A stretch of 64,000 nucleotides of DNA from Firm-04 sp045591925. GTDB lineage: Bacteria > Bacillota > Clostridia > Oscillospirales > Ruminococcaceae. A program made the position numbers and the translations under genes. A model generated the notes under the pieces. That model worked only from the letters and a program-made list of their open reading frames with translations, did no database searches and had not been told where the DNA came from. Shown piece by piece: positions 43,834 to 52,555 of this stretch. The DNA lies in contig JAZNTW010000098.1 in assembly GCA_045591925.1 (NCBI GenBank), forward strand, positions 1-64,000, in the 5' to 3' direction. The first letter of the stretch is position 1. Each line of letters opens with the position of its first letter.

Positions 43834-45781
43834 TAATCACGCACCTCCGTCCATTCTCTGGTTTCTGTATCAAACTGCATATATGCCGCATCAGCGCCAG
43901 CACCGCAGGGATGTTGTTCTGCAGATTCGGAACTTCCACATAGGAGATCGCACCGCCCGGAGAAAGCGCCTGGAATTCAGCCTCGAAGGTCAGTTTGCTG
44001 AAGGCATCGATCGGCTCGGTGACATGAACATGATAGCTGTTTGTGATATAGCTTTTGTCCGTCACATGAGGAATAATGCCGTGCCGCCTTTGCAGGCACT
44101 GAGCGAATTTATAGGTGACGCTCTCCATCGGCGTTCCGTACAATGAGAAGCTGATGTTTGTCTCGGTTCTCCATTTGCTGCATTTGTCGTTCAGGAATCG
44201 CATGACCTTCAGTGCAAATATTTTTCCGTCCGGCTCTGTATGTGAACAGCCTGTCATACGATAGGTCATTTCTGCGATGCCGGCATAGCCGAGGGAGATG
44301 GTGCTGTAATTGTTGTACAGCAGTTCGTCAATGACCTCGCCGTCCTTCAGCCTTGCCAGCGCGCCGTTCTGCCAGAGGATCGGCGCAACATCGGACGGCG
44401 TACCTTTCAGGCGGTCATGCCTGCACATGAGAGCCTTGCGGCACAGTTCACAGCGTTCATTCAGAAGCTGCCAGAACTTATCCTCGTCACCGCCTGCACT
44501 GCAAGCAGCATCCACAAGGTTAATGGTGACAACACCCTGATTGAATCTGCCATAGTATTTATGCTCCTCGCTCGGTGTCAGGAAGGAACGGCAGCCCATA
44601 CAGGCATACACATCTCCCTTGAGCTGTTTCATCACCTTGGCGGAGATGTAGTCGGGAACCATGCGCTTTGCCGTACACTTGGCGGCAAGCTCAGTCAGGT
44701 AGTAATATTTTGTTCCGGGTTGGATATTGTCTTCATCGAGAACATAGATCAGCTTCGGGAATGCCGGCGTGATCCAGACACCCTTTTCATTTTTCACGCC
44801 CTCAATACGCTGCAAAAGAGTCTCCTCAATAATCATCGCAAGGTCGTCACGGGTCTGTCCCTCCGGTACCTCGTCCAGATACATGAACACCGTTACGAAC
44901 GGTGTCTGCCCGTTGGTGGTGAGCAGTGTATTGATTTGGTACTGAATGGTCTGCACACCGCGCTTGACTTCCCGGCGTACTCGCTTTTCAACGATGTGGT
45001 CGATTTCATCTTCAGACAGCTTTGCACCGCAGTCGCAGTTCACATCCTCGAACACCTCGACTCTGATCTTCTGTCTGCTGACATCCACGAAAGGCGCAAG
45101 GTGTGCAAGACTGATCGTCTGACCGCCGTACTGATTCGATGCGACCTGCGCAATGATCTGCGTTGCTATGTTGCAGGCAGTTGAAAAGCTGTGCGGCTTC
45201 TCAATCATTGTGCCGGATACCACAGTACCATTCTGAAGCATATCCGCAAGATTGACCAGACAGCAGTTGTGCATCGGCTCTGCGATATAGTCGAGATCGT
45301 GTACATGGATGATACCCTCATCATGCGCAGCGATCACATCCGCCGGGAACAGGAAACGCTGACAGATATCTCTGCTGACTTCGCCCGCCATATAGTCCCG
45401 TAGCGTGCTGTTGATGATCGGGTTCTTGTTGGCGTTTTCCTGTTTTGCTTCCTCATTGTTGCGTTCGAGCAGGCTCAGGATCTTGCCGTCTGTAGTGTTC
45501 ATCCTGCGCTGTTGTTCGTGCAGCAGTCTGTATTCGCTGTAGTGCCGTGCAAGTTTGTACGCTTCGGCCTTGTCCAGTTCATCGAGTACCATGTCCTGGA
45601 CTTCTTCGACATGGACAGGTCTTGCAAGGGCGCTGCAGCGTTTTTCTACATTACCGACAATGAATCCAATTACTGTATCGCTGATCTTGTCATCGACCTC
45701 CGCATTTGCCGCTGTGATCGCTCCCTTGATCTTCGTATGATCGTATGGGACTTCACGACCGTCCCGTTTGATGATCTTCAT
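43799..45781 (-). pseudogene. nrdD: Anaerobic ribonucleotide reductase NrdD, C-terminus lost
   Basis: Residues 1-95 are an ATP-cone (MKIIKRDGREVPYDHTKIKG). The class III reductase core follows (LRDYMAGEVSRDICQRFLFP, HDLDYIAEPMHNCCLVNL, GGQTISLAHLAPF). It matches the family to about residue 634 (EVPNLQNNIPAVLALMRHI, near 43880). The last 26 residues are foreign and come from a phage gene read in the wrong frame. The zinc-binding cysteines and the glycyl-radical RxxGY motif, normally beyond this point, are absent, so the enzyme cannot form its radical. No nrdG is nearby. Promoter-proximal partners are the DUF932 and small genes. Confidence 0.85.
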
Positions 45782-45962
45782 TTCCCTTCACCCTCGCTTT
45801 CTTTTCCTTCTCCTCCTGCATCGGACACCACCCTTCATACGGACAGCGATTGCAGTCGTGGTAGTGGCACTTGCCGTCGTGCTTGATGATCGAGGTGATC
45901 CATATCGCATGGATCAGGATAATGACCATCATGTAAGTAAGGCATAGAACTGTCACAAGCAT
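45753..45962 (-). CDS. Small membrane protein with cysteine-rich tail, 69 aa
   Basis: Start at ATG 45962, eight bases after GGAGG. One membrane segment at residues 1-27 (MLVTVLCLTYMMVIILIHAI), then a C/H-rich loop KCHYHDCNRCPYEGWCP that could bind metal, and a charged C-terminus. Overlaps the nrdD start by 29 bases. Unknown function; may have been linked to the reductase on the original element. Confidence 0.6.
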   Translation of the reverse strand: MLVTVLCLTYMMVIILIHAIWITSIIKHDGKCHYHDCNRCPYEGWCPMQEEKEKKARVKGNEDHQTGRS

Positions 45963-45964
45963 TT

Positions 45965-46225
45965 TCATTCCTCCAAATCTTTTTTCATACGGTAATATCT
46001 TGTTCGGCAGCGTCCGGAGCAGAACCGCTTTCGTCTGCCAGTTTCCGGCTGCGTGACTTTTGCACTGCACACCGGACAGCGGTTGTTCTGCTGACACCAG
46101 ATCGGATAGTTGAGCCGTGCGATTTCACCGTTTCCGGCGAGACCGTGTGCCTTGCAGAAAAGCTGCACCTGATTGATCTTTAAGCCCAGTGACTTTGCAA
46201 TCAACCGGTATCCGATACCCTGCAT
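45965..46225 (-). CDS. Small HTH/zinc-finger protein, 86 aa
   Basis: ATG 46225 seven bases after AAGGAG, within the end of the DUF932 gene. MQGIGYRLIAKSLGLKINQV is helix-turn-helix-like and CPVCSAKVTQPETGRRKRFC with CRTRYY is a zinc finger of the type found in the proteins at 39052 and 39699. Likely a regulator or DNA-binding accessory gene. Confidence 0.65.
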   Translation of the reverse strand: MQGIGYRLIAKSLGLKINQVQLFCKAHGLAGNGEIARLNYPIWCQQNNRCPVCSAKVTQPETGRRKRFCSGRCRTRYYRMKKDLEE

Positions 46226-47286
46226 GCGTTGATCTCCTTCCATTGAGCTGTTGGCATGGTCGCCACCTGCCAGCCGATGCCTTCGATCGCAGTGGCTCTG
46301 TCGTAGGACTCTACATCCTGCGAAGCCCGCGTGATGGCATTGCTCAGACCGTAGAGGGAGAGATCGCCGCCCTTGATGAGGTAATTCAGAATGCTGTCCT
46401 GCTCCGGCTGATTGAGGTCATACGCCTTGCCGGTCAGCTCGATCACATCCTGCACACGCCCTGTGATACGAGCGTGCGTTGCATCCTGCAGGCGACCGAC
46501 AATCTGTGCGAAACGAGCCTCCTCAATAGCGGCGAGGGTTGTGTCTCTGAGCTTCAGAAGGAATGCCTTGTCCTCGGCTTCGAGCGTTTCGTCAGTGTAC
46601 AGATTGAAGCTGTCCTCCAGAGCCTTTGCCGCCCTGCCAACATGGGTTTTACGCTCACCGAAATCATTCACACATAAGCCATTCGAGCAGACCAGACGGT
46701 ATACCAGCGGCTGAACGGAAACAGCACCGAGACCGACCTCAGAGTTGGAAATAACAACACCTGCCTGAACATAATCACCCGGAACGACCTGCATTTCGAG
46801 CTTATGGTTTACAATCTTGATGAAGAGGCGTTCGCCAACGTTACAGCTAACGACTTCCATCTCCTCCTTACCTGCAAAAAGCGGCAGGACGGCAGAAGCG
46901 ACCTCCAGATTATCGATGCGGCGGTAGCGGTCGGAGAGCAGCGCACGGGCAACTCTGCCGCTGCCATAGTCCATAGAGCGTACCATGTAGGACTGCTCAC
47001 GGCTGCCAAACCATGCGTTGACATTCTGTGCAAGAAGCTCCGGCTTTTCCTTGCGCATCAGGTCATAGTACTTCGCCGGGATATTCAGCGCACTGCCGAT
47101 CTGTCTGTGGAAGAGGTCTGTCGTACCGAAAACTTCCTGTGCGCCGGTGTTCAAGTGTGTCATCTCGAAGGTACTGCCGTCCTCGGCAAGGTGAAATGCC
47201 TGTGCCGGACTGATATAGTCCTGCTTCGCTGCGTTCTGTCGCTGAAGCTCTGTCAGCACTTCCGGTAATGATCTGCCTTGTTTCAT
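46201..47286 (-). CDS. DUF932 plasmid/phage-like protein, 361 aa
   Basis: ATG after AGGAGGAAG. Features of the phage/plasmid-like TIGR03299/DUF932 family: STFEMTHLNTGAQEVFGTTD early, AKYYDLMRKEKPELLAQNVN, SMDYGSGRVARALLSDRYRR, and LVCSNGLCV in the middle. Full length. Common on plasmids and integrative elements, function unknown. First gene of an operon with the zinc-finger gene, the small membrane gene and nrdD. Confidence 0.85.
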   Translation of the reverse strand: MKQGRSLPEVLTELQRQNAAKQDYISPAQAFHLAEDGSTFEMTHLNTGAQEVFGTTDLFHRQIGSALNIPAKYYDLMRKEKPELLAQNVNAWFGSREQSYMVRSMDYGSGRVARALLSDRYRRIDNLEVASAVLPLFAGKEEMEVVSCNVGERLFIKIVNHKLEMQVVPGDYVQAGVVISNSEVGLGAVSVQPLVYRLVCSNGLCVNDFGERKTHVGRAAKALEDSFNLYTDETLEAEDKAFLLKLRDTTLAAIEEARFAQIVGRLQDATHARITGRVQDVIELTGKAYDLNQPEQDSILNYLIKGGDLSLYGLSNAITRASQDVESYDRATAIEGIGWQVATMPTAQWKEINACRVSDTG

Positions 47287-47311
47287 GTGATCTTCCTCCT
47301 CTTATTATTGT

Positions 47312-47758
47312 TTATACACTTAATCCTTGTAGTACCACGCCCCCGTATAGCCTGCACTGGACAGCGGAAGGCCGTCCGCCCATACAGATATCGGCACACA
47401 TTCCCTTATCGACAAAGGTTTTCTGTGCAAATTCTGTTGCGAGGGCGATACATTCCGCTTCGGATAATTCATTTGGGAGAGCAATTTCAATCTCCCTTGC
47501 AAGCTGTGCGTTCTTGGATTTTTCGATTTTCTCGACAGCGTTCCAGAGAATAGAACGGTCGGAATATTCTCTCGGAGCATTAGCGGGAAGTAAAATTTCG
47601 GTATGGACAACGCCACCTTTTTTCGTGAAGTCGTGGAGCATTCCGTCATAGTCGTTCAGCAGTTTTTCACCTGAACGGTATGCGGCGGCGGCAACGGCAG
47701 ACTTGCCTTTTCCACGACTGATGATTTTGATAGAGCAATGATAAATTGCGAAAATCAC
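47312..47758 (-). pseudogene. MobA/MobL relaxase, N-terminal fragment
   Basis: Residues 1-125 match MobL relaxases: IYHCSIKIISRGKGKSAVAA, AAYRSGEKLLNDYDG, GGVVHTEILLPANAP, EIALPNELSEAECIAL, VDKGMCADIC. Then, near 47384, the frame leaves the family just before the HxH motif (normally NPHAHI) that completes the active site. Thus the relaxase is dead. The DNA beyond encodes, in another frame, ADGLPLSSAGYTGAWYYKD and a stop at 47320, the end of an unrelated gene. A deletion joined the two. Confidence 0.8.
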
Positions 47759-47764
47759 ATCCTT

Positions 47765-48100
47765 TCATTTGAGCGTAGCTTTATCAAGAGCCTCGCAGAC
47801 ACATTTTTAAGGTTTCCGTTAGGAAATCGCCGCCACGCTTTACGGCGGCGAAATAAAAATGTACTTGCTTCGTAAGAAGCATTGCGCACGATACCACGTT
47901 TGTGGTATATAAGTGCGCCCTTGTACTCCGCAAGGGAAAATTCATAGAGCAAGCTGTATCAAAGTGGTATATAAGAACCTCTGCTGTTACCGAAATCAAA
48001 GATTTCGAACAGCGACGAGAACCTTGATACTCGCTACGCTCGTATGAAGTGCGCCCTTGTCCCAAGGGAAGCAGAATTGCTTGCCTTGCAGAACAGCTTT
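47765..48100. repeat. Hairpin-dense non-coding gap upstream of mobL
   Basis: No gene. Successive inverted repeats: CGCCGC / GGCGGCG, TGCTTC-GTAA-GAAGCA, ATACCAC-GTTT-GTGGTAT, CCCTTG / CAAGGG, CGAAATC-AAA-GATTTCG, and CGAGCG-TAG-CGAG. An origin of transfer would be expected here, next to the relaxase gene, and the hairpins could include it, but no nic site can be picked out by eye. Confidence 0.5.
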
Positions 48101-48101
48101 T

Positions 48102-48434
48102 TCACTGATTTCCTCCCAGCGTAGCGGGAAAATGCACACCCTGTACACCGCCGGGAAGATTAGCGAATGCGATTTTCAGCAAGTATCCGACCTGCTCATT
48201 TGTGTAACTTTCCGCATCGGGAATAAAACTTTCAAGCAACGCTCCACGCTGAATCAAGCGGCTTGTACGCTGTCGGCGTTTCTGCTCTTTCGCCCGATTG
48301 ACGAGATTGTTGCAATAGTAGATTTTCTGTTGTTCCTTCCTTGTCAGCCGTTCAAGCTCGGCGTGAAGCTTGTCACGCTCAGCAAGTGCCTTTTCGTATT
48401 CGGCTTCGGTACGGGTTAAACTTTTTTCGTTCAT
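48102..48434 (-). CDS. DUF3847-like mobile-element protein, 110 aa
   Basis: ATG 48434 after GGAGGAAACG. Coiled-coil N-terminus (KALAERDKLHAELERLTRKE), then KRRQRTSRLIQRGALLESFI, the signature segment of DUF3847, and a helical end (NEQVGYLLKIAFANLPGG). Typically encoded just upstream of mobL in mobilizable elements, as here, and thought to help the relaxase or regulate it. Confidence 0.75.
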   Translation of the reverse strand: MNEKSLTRTEAEYEKALAERDKLHAELERLTRKEQQKIYYCNNLVNRAKEQKRRQRTSRLIQRGALLESFIPDAESYTNEQVGYLLKIAFANLPGGVQGVHFPATLGGNQ

Positions 48435-48502
48435 TTTCGTTTCCTCCATAAAATAAAATTCAGCATTTCTGCTGATATTCGCCTTTTGCGATATGTATGG
48501 GA

Positions 48503-48599
48503 GGTCATATCTGACGTACTGAAATGGTACGTCAGGTGCTTGACGATGAACAATTCATTCACCGTGTGTATTGCTTTTTCGGGGTGAAAATGGTATAAT
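48503..48599 (+). promoter_or_regulatory. Hairpins and promoter of the APH-like operon
   Basis: CTGACGTAC and GGTACGTCAG with loop GAAAT (48503-48527) resembles the 5-nt-loop hairpins of the arrays; a weaker one follows at 48541-48565. Then TTGCTT (48571-48576), 17 bases, TATAAT (48594-48599) gives the promoter for the kinase gene. Confidence 0.65.
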
Positions 48600-48646
48600 T
48601 ATGTTAGGGCAGACAACCCGATAAACCATTGATTTCAATGAGGTGT

Positions 48647-49543
48647 ATGATGAAAGTTATTCCAAATTTCGACACCTTTGTGAACATTGAGCCTATCCAC
48701 AAAGGCTGGTCAGGTGATAAAAAATATTATGTTGAAACGAAAGACGGCAAGCGACTGCTTCTTCGTGTGTCGGATATTTCGACCTATGATGCAAAGCAGT
48801 ATGAGTTTGAAGTGATGAAGAAAATGTCGGCTGTCGGAATAAAAATGTCAGAGCCGATTGATTTCGGCATCTGCGAAAATGGCAAAAGCGTGTATCAGCT
48901 TCTGACTTGGTGCGACGGTGAGGAAGCTAAAGAAGCACTTTACAATATGAGTGATGCCGAGCAGTATGCTTATGGTCAGAAAGCGGCAGGCATTTTAAAA
49001 CAGATGGAGCAAATCGACCGCAAGCCTGCATCTATGGAATGGTCAAAGAATTTTCAGGAGCGTGTGAAGCATTATATTGAGCTTTATATGAATTGCGGTT
49101 ATACCTTCGAGGGCGACGAGCTGATAATTTCCTATCTGCAAACAAATCACCATTGTATCGGAGAGCGAGAGGCGGCACTGATGCACATGGATTTCCAGAC
49201 GGATAATATGGTCATATCTCCCGACGGCGAGCTTTACACCATCGACTTTCAGATGTGCGGCATAGCTGACCCGTATCACGTCCTCACAGGTGCAGGGGTC
49301 AGTGCTATGTATAGCCTTTCCTTTGCTATTGGGCAGATTGAGGGATACTTCGGCAAGGAAATCCCCAATGATTTCTGGGATAAATACAACTACTATATGA
49401 CCGCCGAAATGCTCTATGCGTTTACTGTTGGAGTTCATATGGAAGAAGAACGAGAAGAAACGCTCCATATGTTCGATGACGAGGTAGAAAGACTTAAAAA
49501 CGGCGGCTTAAACATACCGGAGTGGTATCAAAAACGAGCGTAA
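48647..49543 (+). CDS. APH-family phosphotransferase, 298 aa
   Basis: GAGGTG lies before ATG ATG. Aminoglycoside-phosphotransferase fold: N-lobe KKYYVETKDGKRLLLRVSD, catalytic loop ALMHMDFQTDNMVIS (H180, D182, N187) and metal site LYTIDFQ (D200), then a helical C-lobe. Such kinases act on aminoglycosides, macrolides or small metabolites. The sequence does not show a known resistance subgroup signature, so drug resistance should not be assumed. First gene of a rightward run. Confidence 0.85.
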   Translation: MMKVIPNFDTFVNIEPIHKGWSGDKKYYVETKDGKRLLLRVSDISTYDAKQYEFEVMKKMSAVGIKMSEPIDFGICENGKSVYQLLTWCDGEEAKEALYNMSDAEQYAYGQKAAGILKQMEQIDRKPASMEWSKNFQERVKHYIELYMNCGYTFEGDELIISYLQTNHHCIGEREAALMHMDFQTDNMVISPDGELYTIDFQMCGIADPYHVLTGAGVSAMYSLSFAIGQIEGYFGKEIPNDFWDKYNYYMTAEMLYAFTVGVHMEEEREETLHMFDDEVERLKNGGLNIPEWYQKRA

Positions 49544-49605
49544 GTTATTCCGAAATATCAAAATATTTCGGAGTATATATTAAATCACGGAGGATTTTAC
49601 AGGCT

Positions 49606-49857
49606 ATGTTTGGAATATTGATTTATGACATTTTGTTTTTTGCAATTCCTGCAATCATACTTGCTTTTCTTGGCGTAAGTATCTATCGCTACGTTTATGC
49701 TAAAAGAAAGAATAAGCTCTCTCCCGACACCTTTTCGAATGAGGAAATCAACAAGCGTAAAATGTGGCTTATCATTTCGGCAGTGATTTCCGGTGTGCTT
49801 GTCGCAGTTGTAGTCGGCTTTATAGCGTTGCTATTTATGGCTGTTGCCTTTATGTAA
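49606..49857 (+). CDS. Two-segment membrane protein, 83 aa
   Basis: GGAGG lies 11 bases before the ATG. Membrane segments ILIYDILFFAIPAIILAFLG and MWLIISAVISGVLVAVVVGF flank a basic, cytosolic loop (RYVYAKRKNKLSPD). Ends ten bases before the next small gene. No family recognised. The set 83-aa, 46-aa and PstS-like protein looks like one functional unit. Confidence 0.7.
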   Translation: MFGILIYDILFFAIPAIILAFLGVSIYRYVYAKRKNKLSPDTFSNEEINKRKMWLIISAVISGVLVAVVVGFIALLFMAVAFM

Positions 49858-49867
49858 GGAGACTGAT

Positions 49868-50008
49868 ATGAAAAACCGTACATTTAGTATCGTTCTGTTT
49901 GTGCTTCTTGGCGTATGTGTCCTTTTGACCTTGGCACATCTTGCCTATGCGGTATATGCTTATCAGCATTGCTCCATTATCGAGTTTATTGCAAAGGAGC
50001 TGTGGTGA
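49868..50008 (+). CDS. Single-segment membrane peptide, 46 aa
   Basis: ATG after AAGGAGACTG. MKNRTFSIVLFVLLGVCVLL, then TLAHLAYAVYAYQHC: one membrane helix with a short exterior tail ending KELW. Its stop is one base before the PstS-like start, and that gene's ribosome site (AAGGAGCTG) lies in its last codons, so translation is coupled. Confidence 0.65.
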   Translation: MKNRTFSIVLFVLLGVCVLLTLAHLAYAVYAYQHCSIIEFIAKELW

Positions 50009-50009
50009 T

Positions 50010-51011
50010 ATGAAAAGACTACCCAAGATTGCAAAACAGATCCTTTCGCTCATACTTATCGTCGCTCTCTTTGCGGCATTTAACCTCAGTATGTATATGT
50101 TGCTCACGGGACGCCTCTCCAACAACTTCAGCGGCGCGACACAGGCGAAAATGATCGACGTATCAATGTTCTTACCTCACGAGGAGGGCTCGGAGCTTGC
50201 ACGTATTGACTCATCTCTCAAGCTGACGGACGATCTGCCCGTGCTTGATGGCGCGGCGGCTCTCGTTCCCGTGTATGCGTCAATTATCGAAAATGTTTAC
50301 CCCAAGGGCTCTGTTACCTTTGAGGGCGGGGTATTCTCGGACGATAATTACTATGGCGAAAACTTTGCCGCAGATAGTAAAATGCAGTATAAGAACACAG
50401 TGCGTGGTTATAGGGCCATTGTGGACGGCACCACCGACATTCTCTTTTGTGCCGCCCCCTCTGCCGAGCAGAAGCAATACGCCGAGGATAAAGGCGTGGA
50501 GCTTGTCTACGTTCCTGTTGGACTTGAAGCCTTCGTGTTCTTTGTTAATGAAAACAATCCCGTTGACAACCTTACCACCGAGCAGATCAGAGACATCTAC
50601 TCGGGCAAATACACCAATTGGAAGCAGCTTGGCGGTCCGAATCGCGTAATCAACCCCGTAACCCGTCTTGAGGGCAGCGGTAGCCAATCGGCTATGGACG
50701 CCTTTATGGGCGACACCAAGATCGCACCCAAATCTCCGCTTGCTATCACAGGCGCATCCATTGGCTTTTCGTTCCGTTATTATATGGACGGGATCGTTGG
50801 CAACAAGGACGTAAAAATGCTTTCGCTCAACGGCGTATATCCGAGTGCCGAGAACATTCAGAGCGGAGAATACCCTATCATTGCTCAGTTTTATGCCATA
50901 TACAGAGCCGACAATGATAACGCAAATATTCCCATTCTTATTGATTGGCTTCTCTCAAGTGAAGGTCAGCAGATCATAGAGCAAACGGGATATGTGAAAA
51001 TCAATCCGTAA
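50010..51011 (+). CDS. PstS-like substrate-binding protein, 333 aa
   Basis: ATG 50010 follows AAGGAGCTGTGGTG. An N-terminal hydrophobic segment (ILSLILIVALFAAFNLSMYM) serves as anchor or signal; there is no lipobox. The rest is a PstS-type binding fold: GTTDILFCAAPSAEQ, VPVGLEAFVFFVNENNPVDN, LTTEQIRDIYSGKYTNWKQL, VTRLEGSGSQSAMDAFMG. Known members bind phosphate for ABC uptake, but no pstCAB is here and the binding residues cannot be verified. Together with two tiny membrane proteins it may be a sensor or an anchored binding unit. Confidence 0.8.
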   Translation: MKRLPKIAKQILSLILIVALFAAFNLSMYMLLTGRLSNNFSGATQAKMIDVSMFLPHEEGSELARIDSSLKLTDDLPVLDGAAALVPVYASIIENVYPKGSVTFEGGVFSDDNYYGENFAADSKMQYKNTVRGYRAIVDGTTDILFCAAPSAEQKQYAEDKGVELVYVPVGLEAFVFFVNENNPVDNLTTEQIRDIYSGKYTNWKQLGGPNRVINPVTRLEGSGSQSAMDAFMGDTKIAPKSPLAITGASIGFSFRYYMDGIVGNKDVKMLSLNGVYPSAENIQSGEYPIIAQFYAIYRADNDNANIPILIDWLLSSEGQQIIEQTGYVKINP

Positions 51012-51076
51012 AAGGATTGTGATTAGTCTAAATTATTACAATACAGTGAAAAAATAAGTGATAGGAGAAACAAGTT

Positions 51077-51709
51077 ATGAAGTTTTGGTGTAGGCATTGG
51101 TACAATGTCGGTGGAATCGTAGCAATCATAGCAGGTATCGTGCTTGCTGTCGTTTGGAATGATATAGAAGTATTGAGAAGAATTCAAATATTAAGTTTCA
51201 TTGCAATACTTGTTCATCAGTTTGAGGAATACGGCTTTCCCGGTGGCGAGCCTGCGATTATGAATAAAGTCCTGAGAGGCAGCGACATCCCCGACAGATA
51301 TCCGTTGAATCAATTTTCGGCAATGCTTACGAATGTGCTGATTACCTATATTTTTTATGTCTTGCCGATTATTTTCCCCAATGTACTGTGGCTCGGAATT
51401 GCACCGATTTTAATGGGAATGGCACAGTTTATGGTTCACGGAATAGCAACGAATGTAAAAATGAAATCTATTTATAATCCGGGACTTGGTGCTGTAGTCT
51501 TTATGCACATTCCTATCGGCATCTATTATCTGAATTACATTATCTCAAACAATTTGGTGAAGCACACCGACTTTATCTTTGCTATTATTTATGCACTGTC
51601 TGTTATGGTAGTGGTTGTAGCAGGACTAACCTATGTCATCCTTCCAAACCGAAACACGAAGTATGTGTTTGATGAAAAAGAGATGAAAAGGTTTCATGTG
51701 ATGAAATAA
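51077..51709 (+). CDS. HXXEE-domain membrane protein, 210 aa
   Basis: ATG after ATAGGAGAAA. Six or so hydrophobic segments. The family motif appears as AILVHQFEEYGFPGG, with the histidine and two glutamates that name HXXEE, and a later FMVHGIATN. Family function unknown; a metal-dependent membrane enzyme has been suggested from the conserved residues. Last gene before hairpin array 2. Confidence 0.8.
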   Translation: MKFWCRHWYNVGGIVAIIAGIVLAVVWNDIEVLRRIQILSFIAILVHQFEEYGFPGGEPAIMNKVLRGSDIPDRYPLNQFSAMLTNVLITYIFYVLPIIFPNVLWLGIAPILMGMAQFMVHGIATNVKMKSIYNPGLGAVVFMHIPIGIYYLNYIISNNLVKHTDFIFAIIYALSVMVVVVAGLTYVILPNRNTKYVFDEKEMKRFHVMK

Positions 51710-51739
51710 CAGCTTTCAGATTTTCGAGCAGTTAATCCG

Positions 51740-52265
51740 ACCAATACCGCTTATGTTTCATGGGTCGCAGTTTACGACCTTTGATATTACAAGTTATCAT
51801 ACGACCGATTTTCCAAAATGGGAAGTCGGTATTTACGCAGGGGTGAACGTTTCGTTCACTTCTTTTTGCTGTTACGTCAGCTTCAAGGGGTCATCAAAAT
51901 GATGACTCCCAGAACGCTGGGGTCATGAAACGTGACCTCAGATAATACAGTAACGATTCGTGACGCTATTTATATCATCACGCCGATGGTGGTCTGATTT
52001 AGACCCTCATCTTTTACAAGGTAGGGCGTGAAACACGACCCACCCGATAACGATTCGTTATTGAGTTGAGTTTACGCAGCCATGTGGCTCCCTGCTTCGG
52101 GGAGTCATACCACTCGCCTTAAAATAGGGCGGGTGCTTCACGTCAGCAAACTGACTCGGCAAAACGCCGACTCAGCTAAGACGACGCCCTGTTTCAGGGC
52201 GGCATAATTTTGTGTGGTGATAAATTGCCACCGCATCTTTTTATAAGGAGTGTCCAAAACGGACA
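51740..52265. repeat. Array of about 15 hairpins with 5-nt loops (array 2)
   Basis: Same architecture as the array at 1196-1850. Examples: CCGATTTTCC-AAAAT-GGGAAGTCGG, GTGAAC-GTTTC-GTTCAC, GGGGTCATC-AAAAT-GATGACTCCC, GGGGTCAT-GAAAC-GTGACCTC, GGTCT-GATTT-AGACC, GGGCGT-GAAAC-ACGACCC, ATAAC-GATTC-GTTAT, TGACTCGGC-AAAAC-GCCGACTCA, GCCCT-GTTTC-AGGGC, GTGTCC-AAAAC-GGACAT. Stems differ, loops are alike. No gene. Directly downstream (leftward) of the candidate RNA at 52296-52520. Confidence 0.85.
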
Positions 52266-52295
52266 TCCCTTTTCGTTACGCACCACATCTTCAGA

Positions 52296-52520
52296 AAAAC
52301 AAAAAGCCGTTACACCCACATAACTACAACAAGCCAGACCCAACAACATTCGCTGATGAGCCAAGACTTATTCAATTAGTTATGTTTAGTGTAACGGCTT
52401 TATTTATCCGTTATCATTCGGCTGGTAAAGTTCGCAGCCTTACAGCCTGAGCGTATTGCCCGGCACATATATTACAGGACTCTCTTTGGGGAGCTAACGC
52501 AGAAACATTTGTTCTGCGCA
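52296..52520 (-). ncRNA. Candidate structured small RNA, about 225 nt
   Basis: Leftward unit with its own promoter and terminator and no plausible protein. Starting near 52520 it would fold CGCAGAAC / GTTTCTGCG, then GGCTG / CAGCC. A large 3' hairpin pairs GCCGTTACAC with GTGTAACGGC and inner CATAACTA with TAGTTATG, ending in TTTTTGTTTTT at 52305-52295. Same promoter form and size as the candidate at 4880-5116, though the sequences differ. Known classes such as 6S RNA, tmRNA or signal recognition RNA were considered and do not fit by eye. Confidence 0.5.
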
Positions 52521-52526
52521 TCTACT

Positions 52527-52555
52527 ATTCTACAACATTGTCCGACATTTGTCAA
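52527..52555 (-). promoter_or_regulatory. Promoter of the second candidate RNA
   Basis: Minus-strand TTGACA (52555-52550), 17 bases, TAGAAT (52532-52527): identical hexamers and spacing to the promoter at 5123-5151. Confidence 0.65.

Noticed and set aside
48647..49543. Calling the APH-family gene a known aminoglycoside resistance gene
   Set aside because: Only the general kinase motifs are visible; no subgroup-specific signature supports a drug substrate.
52250..52450. 66-residue rightward frame starting at GTG
   Set aside because: It runs against the candidate RNA, has no spaced ribosome site, and its open frame comes from the paired arms.
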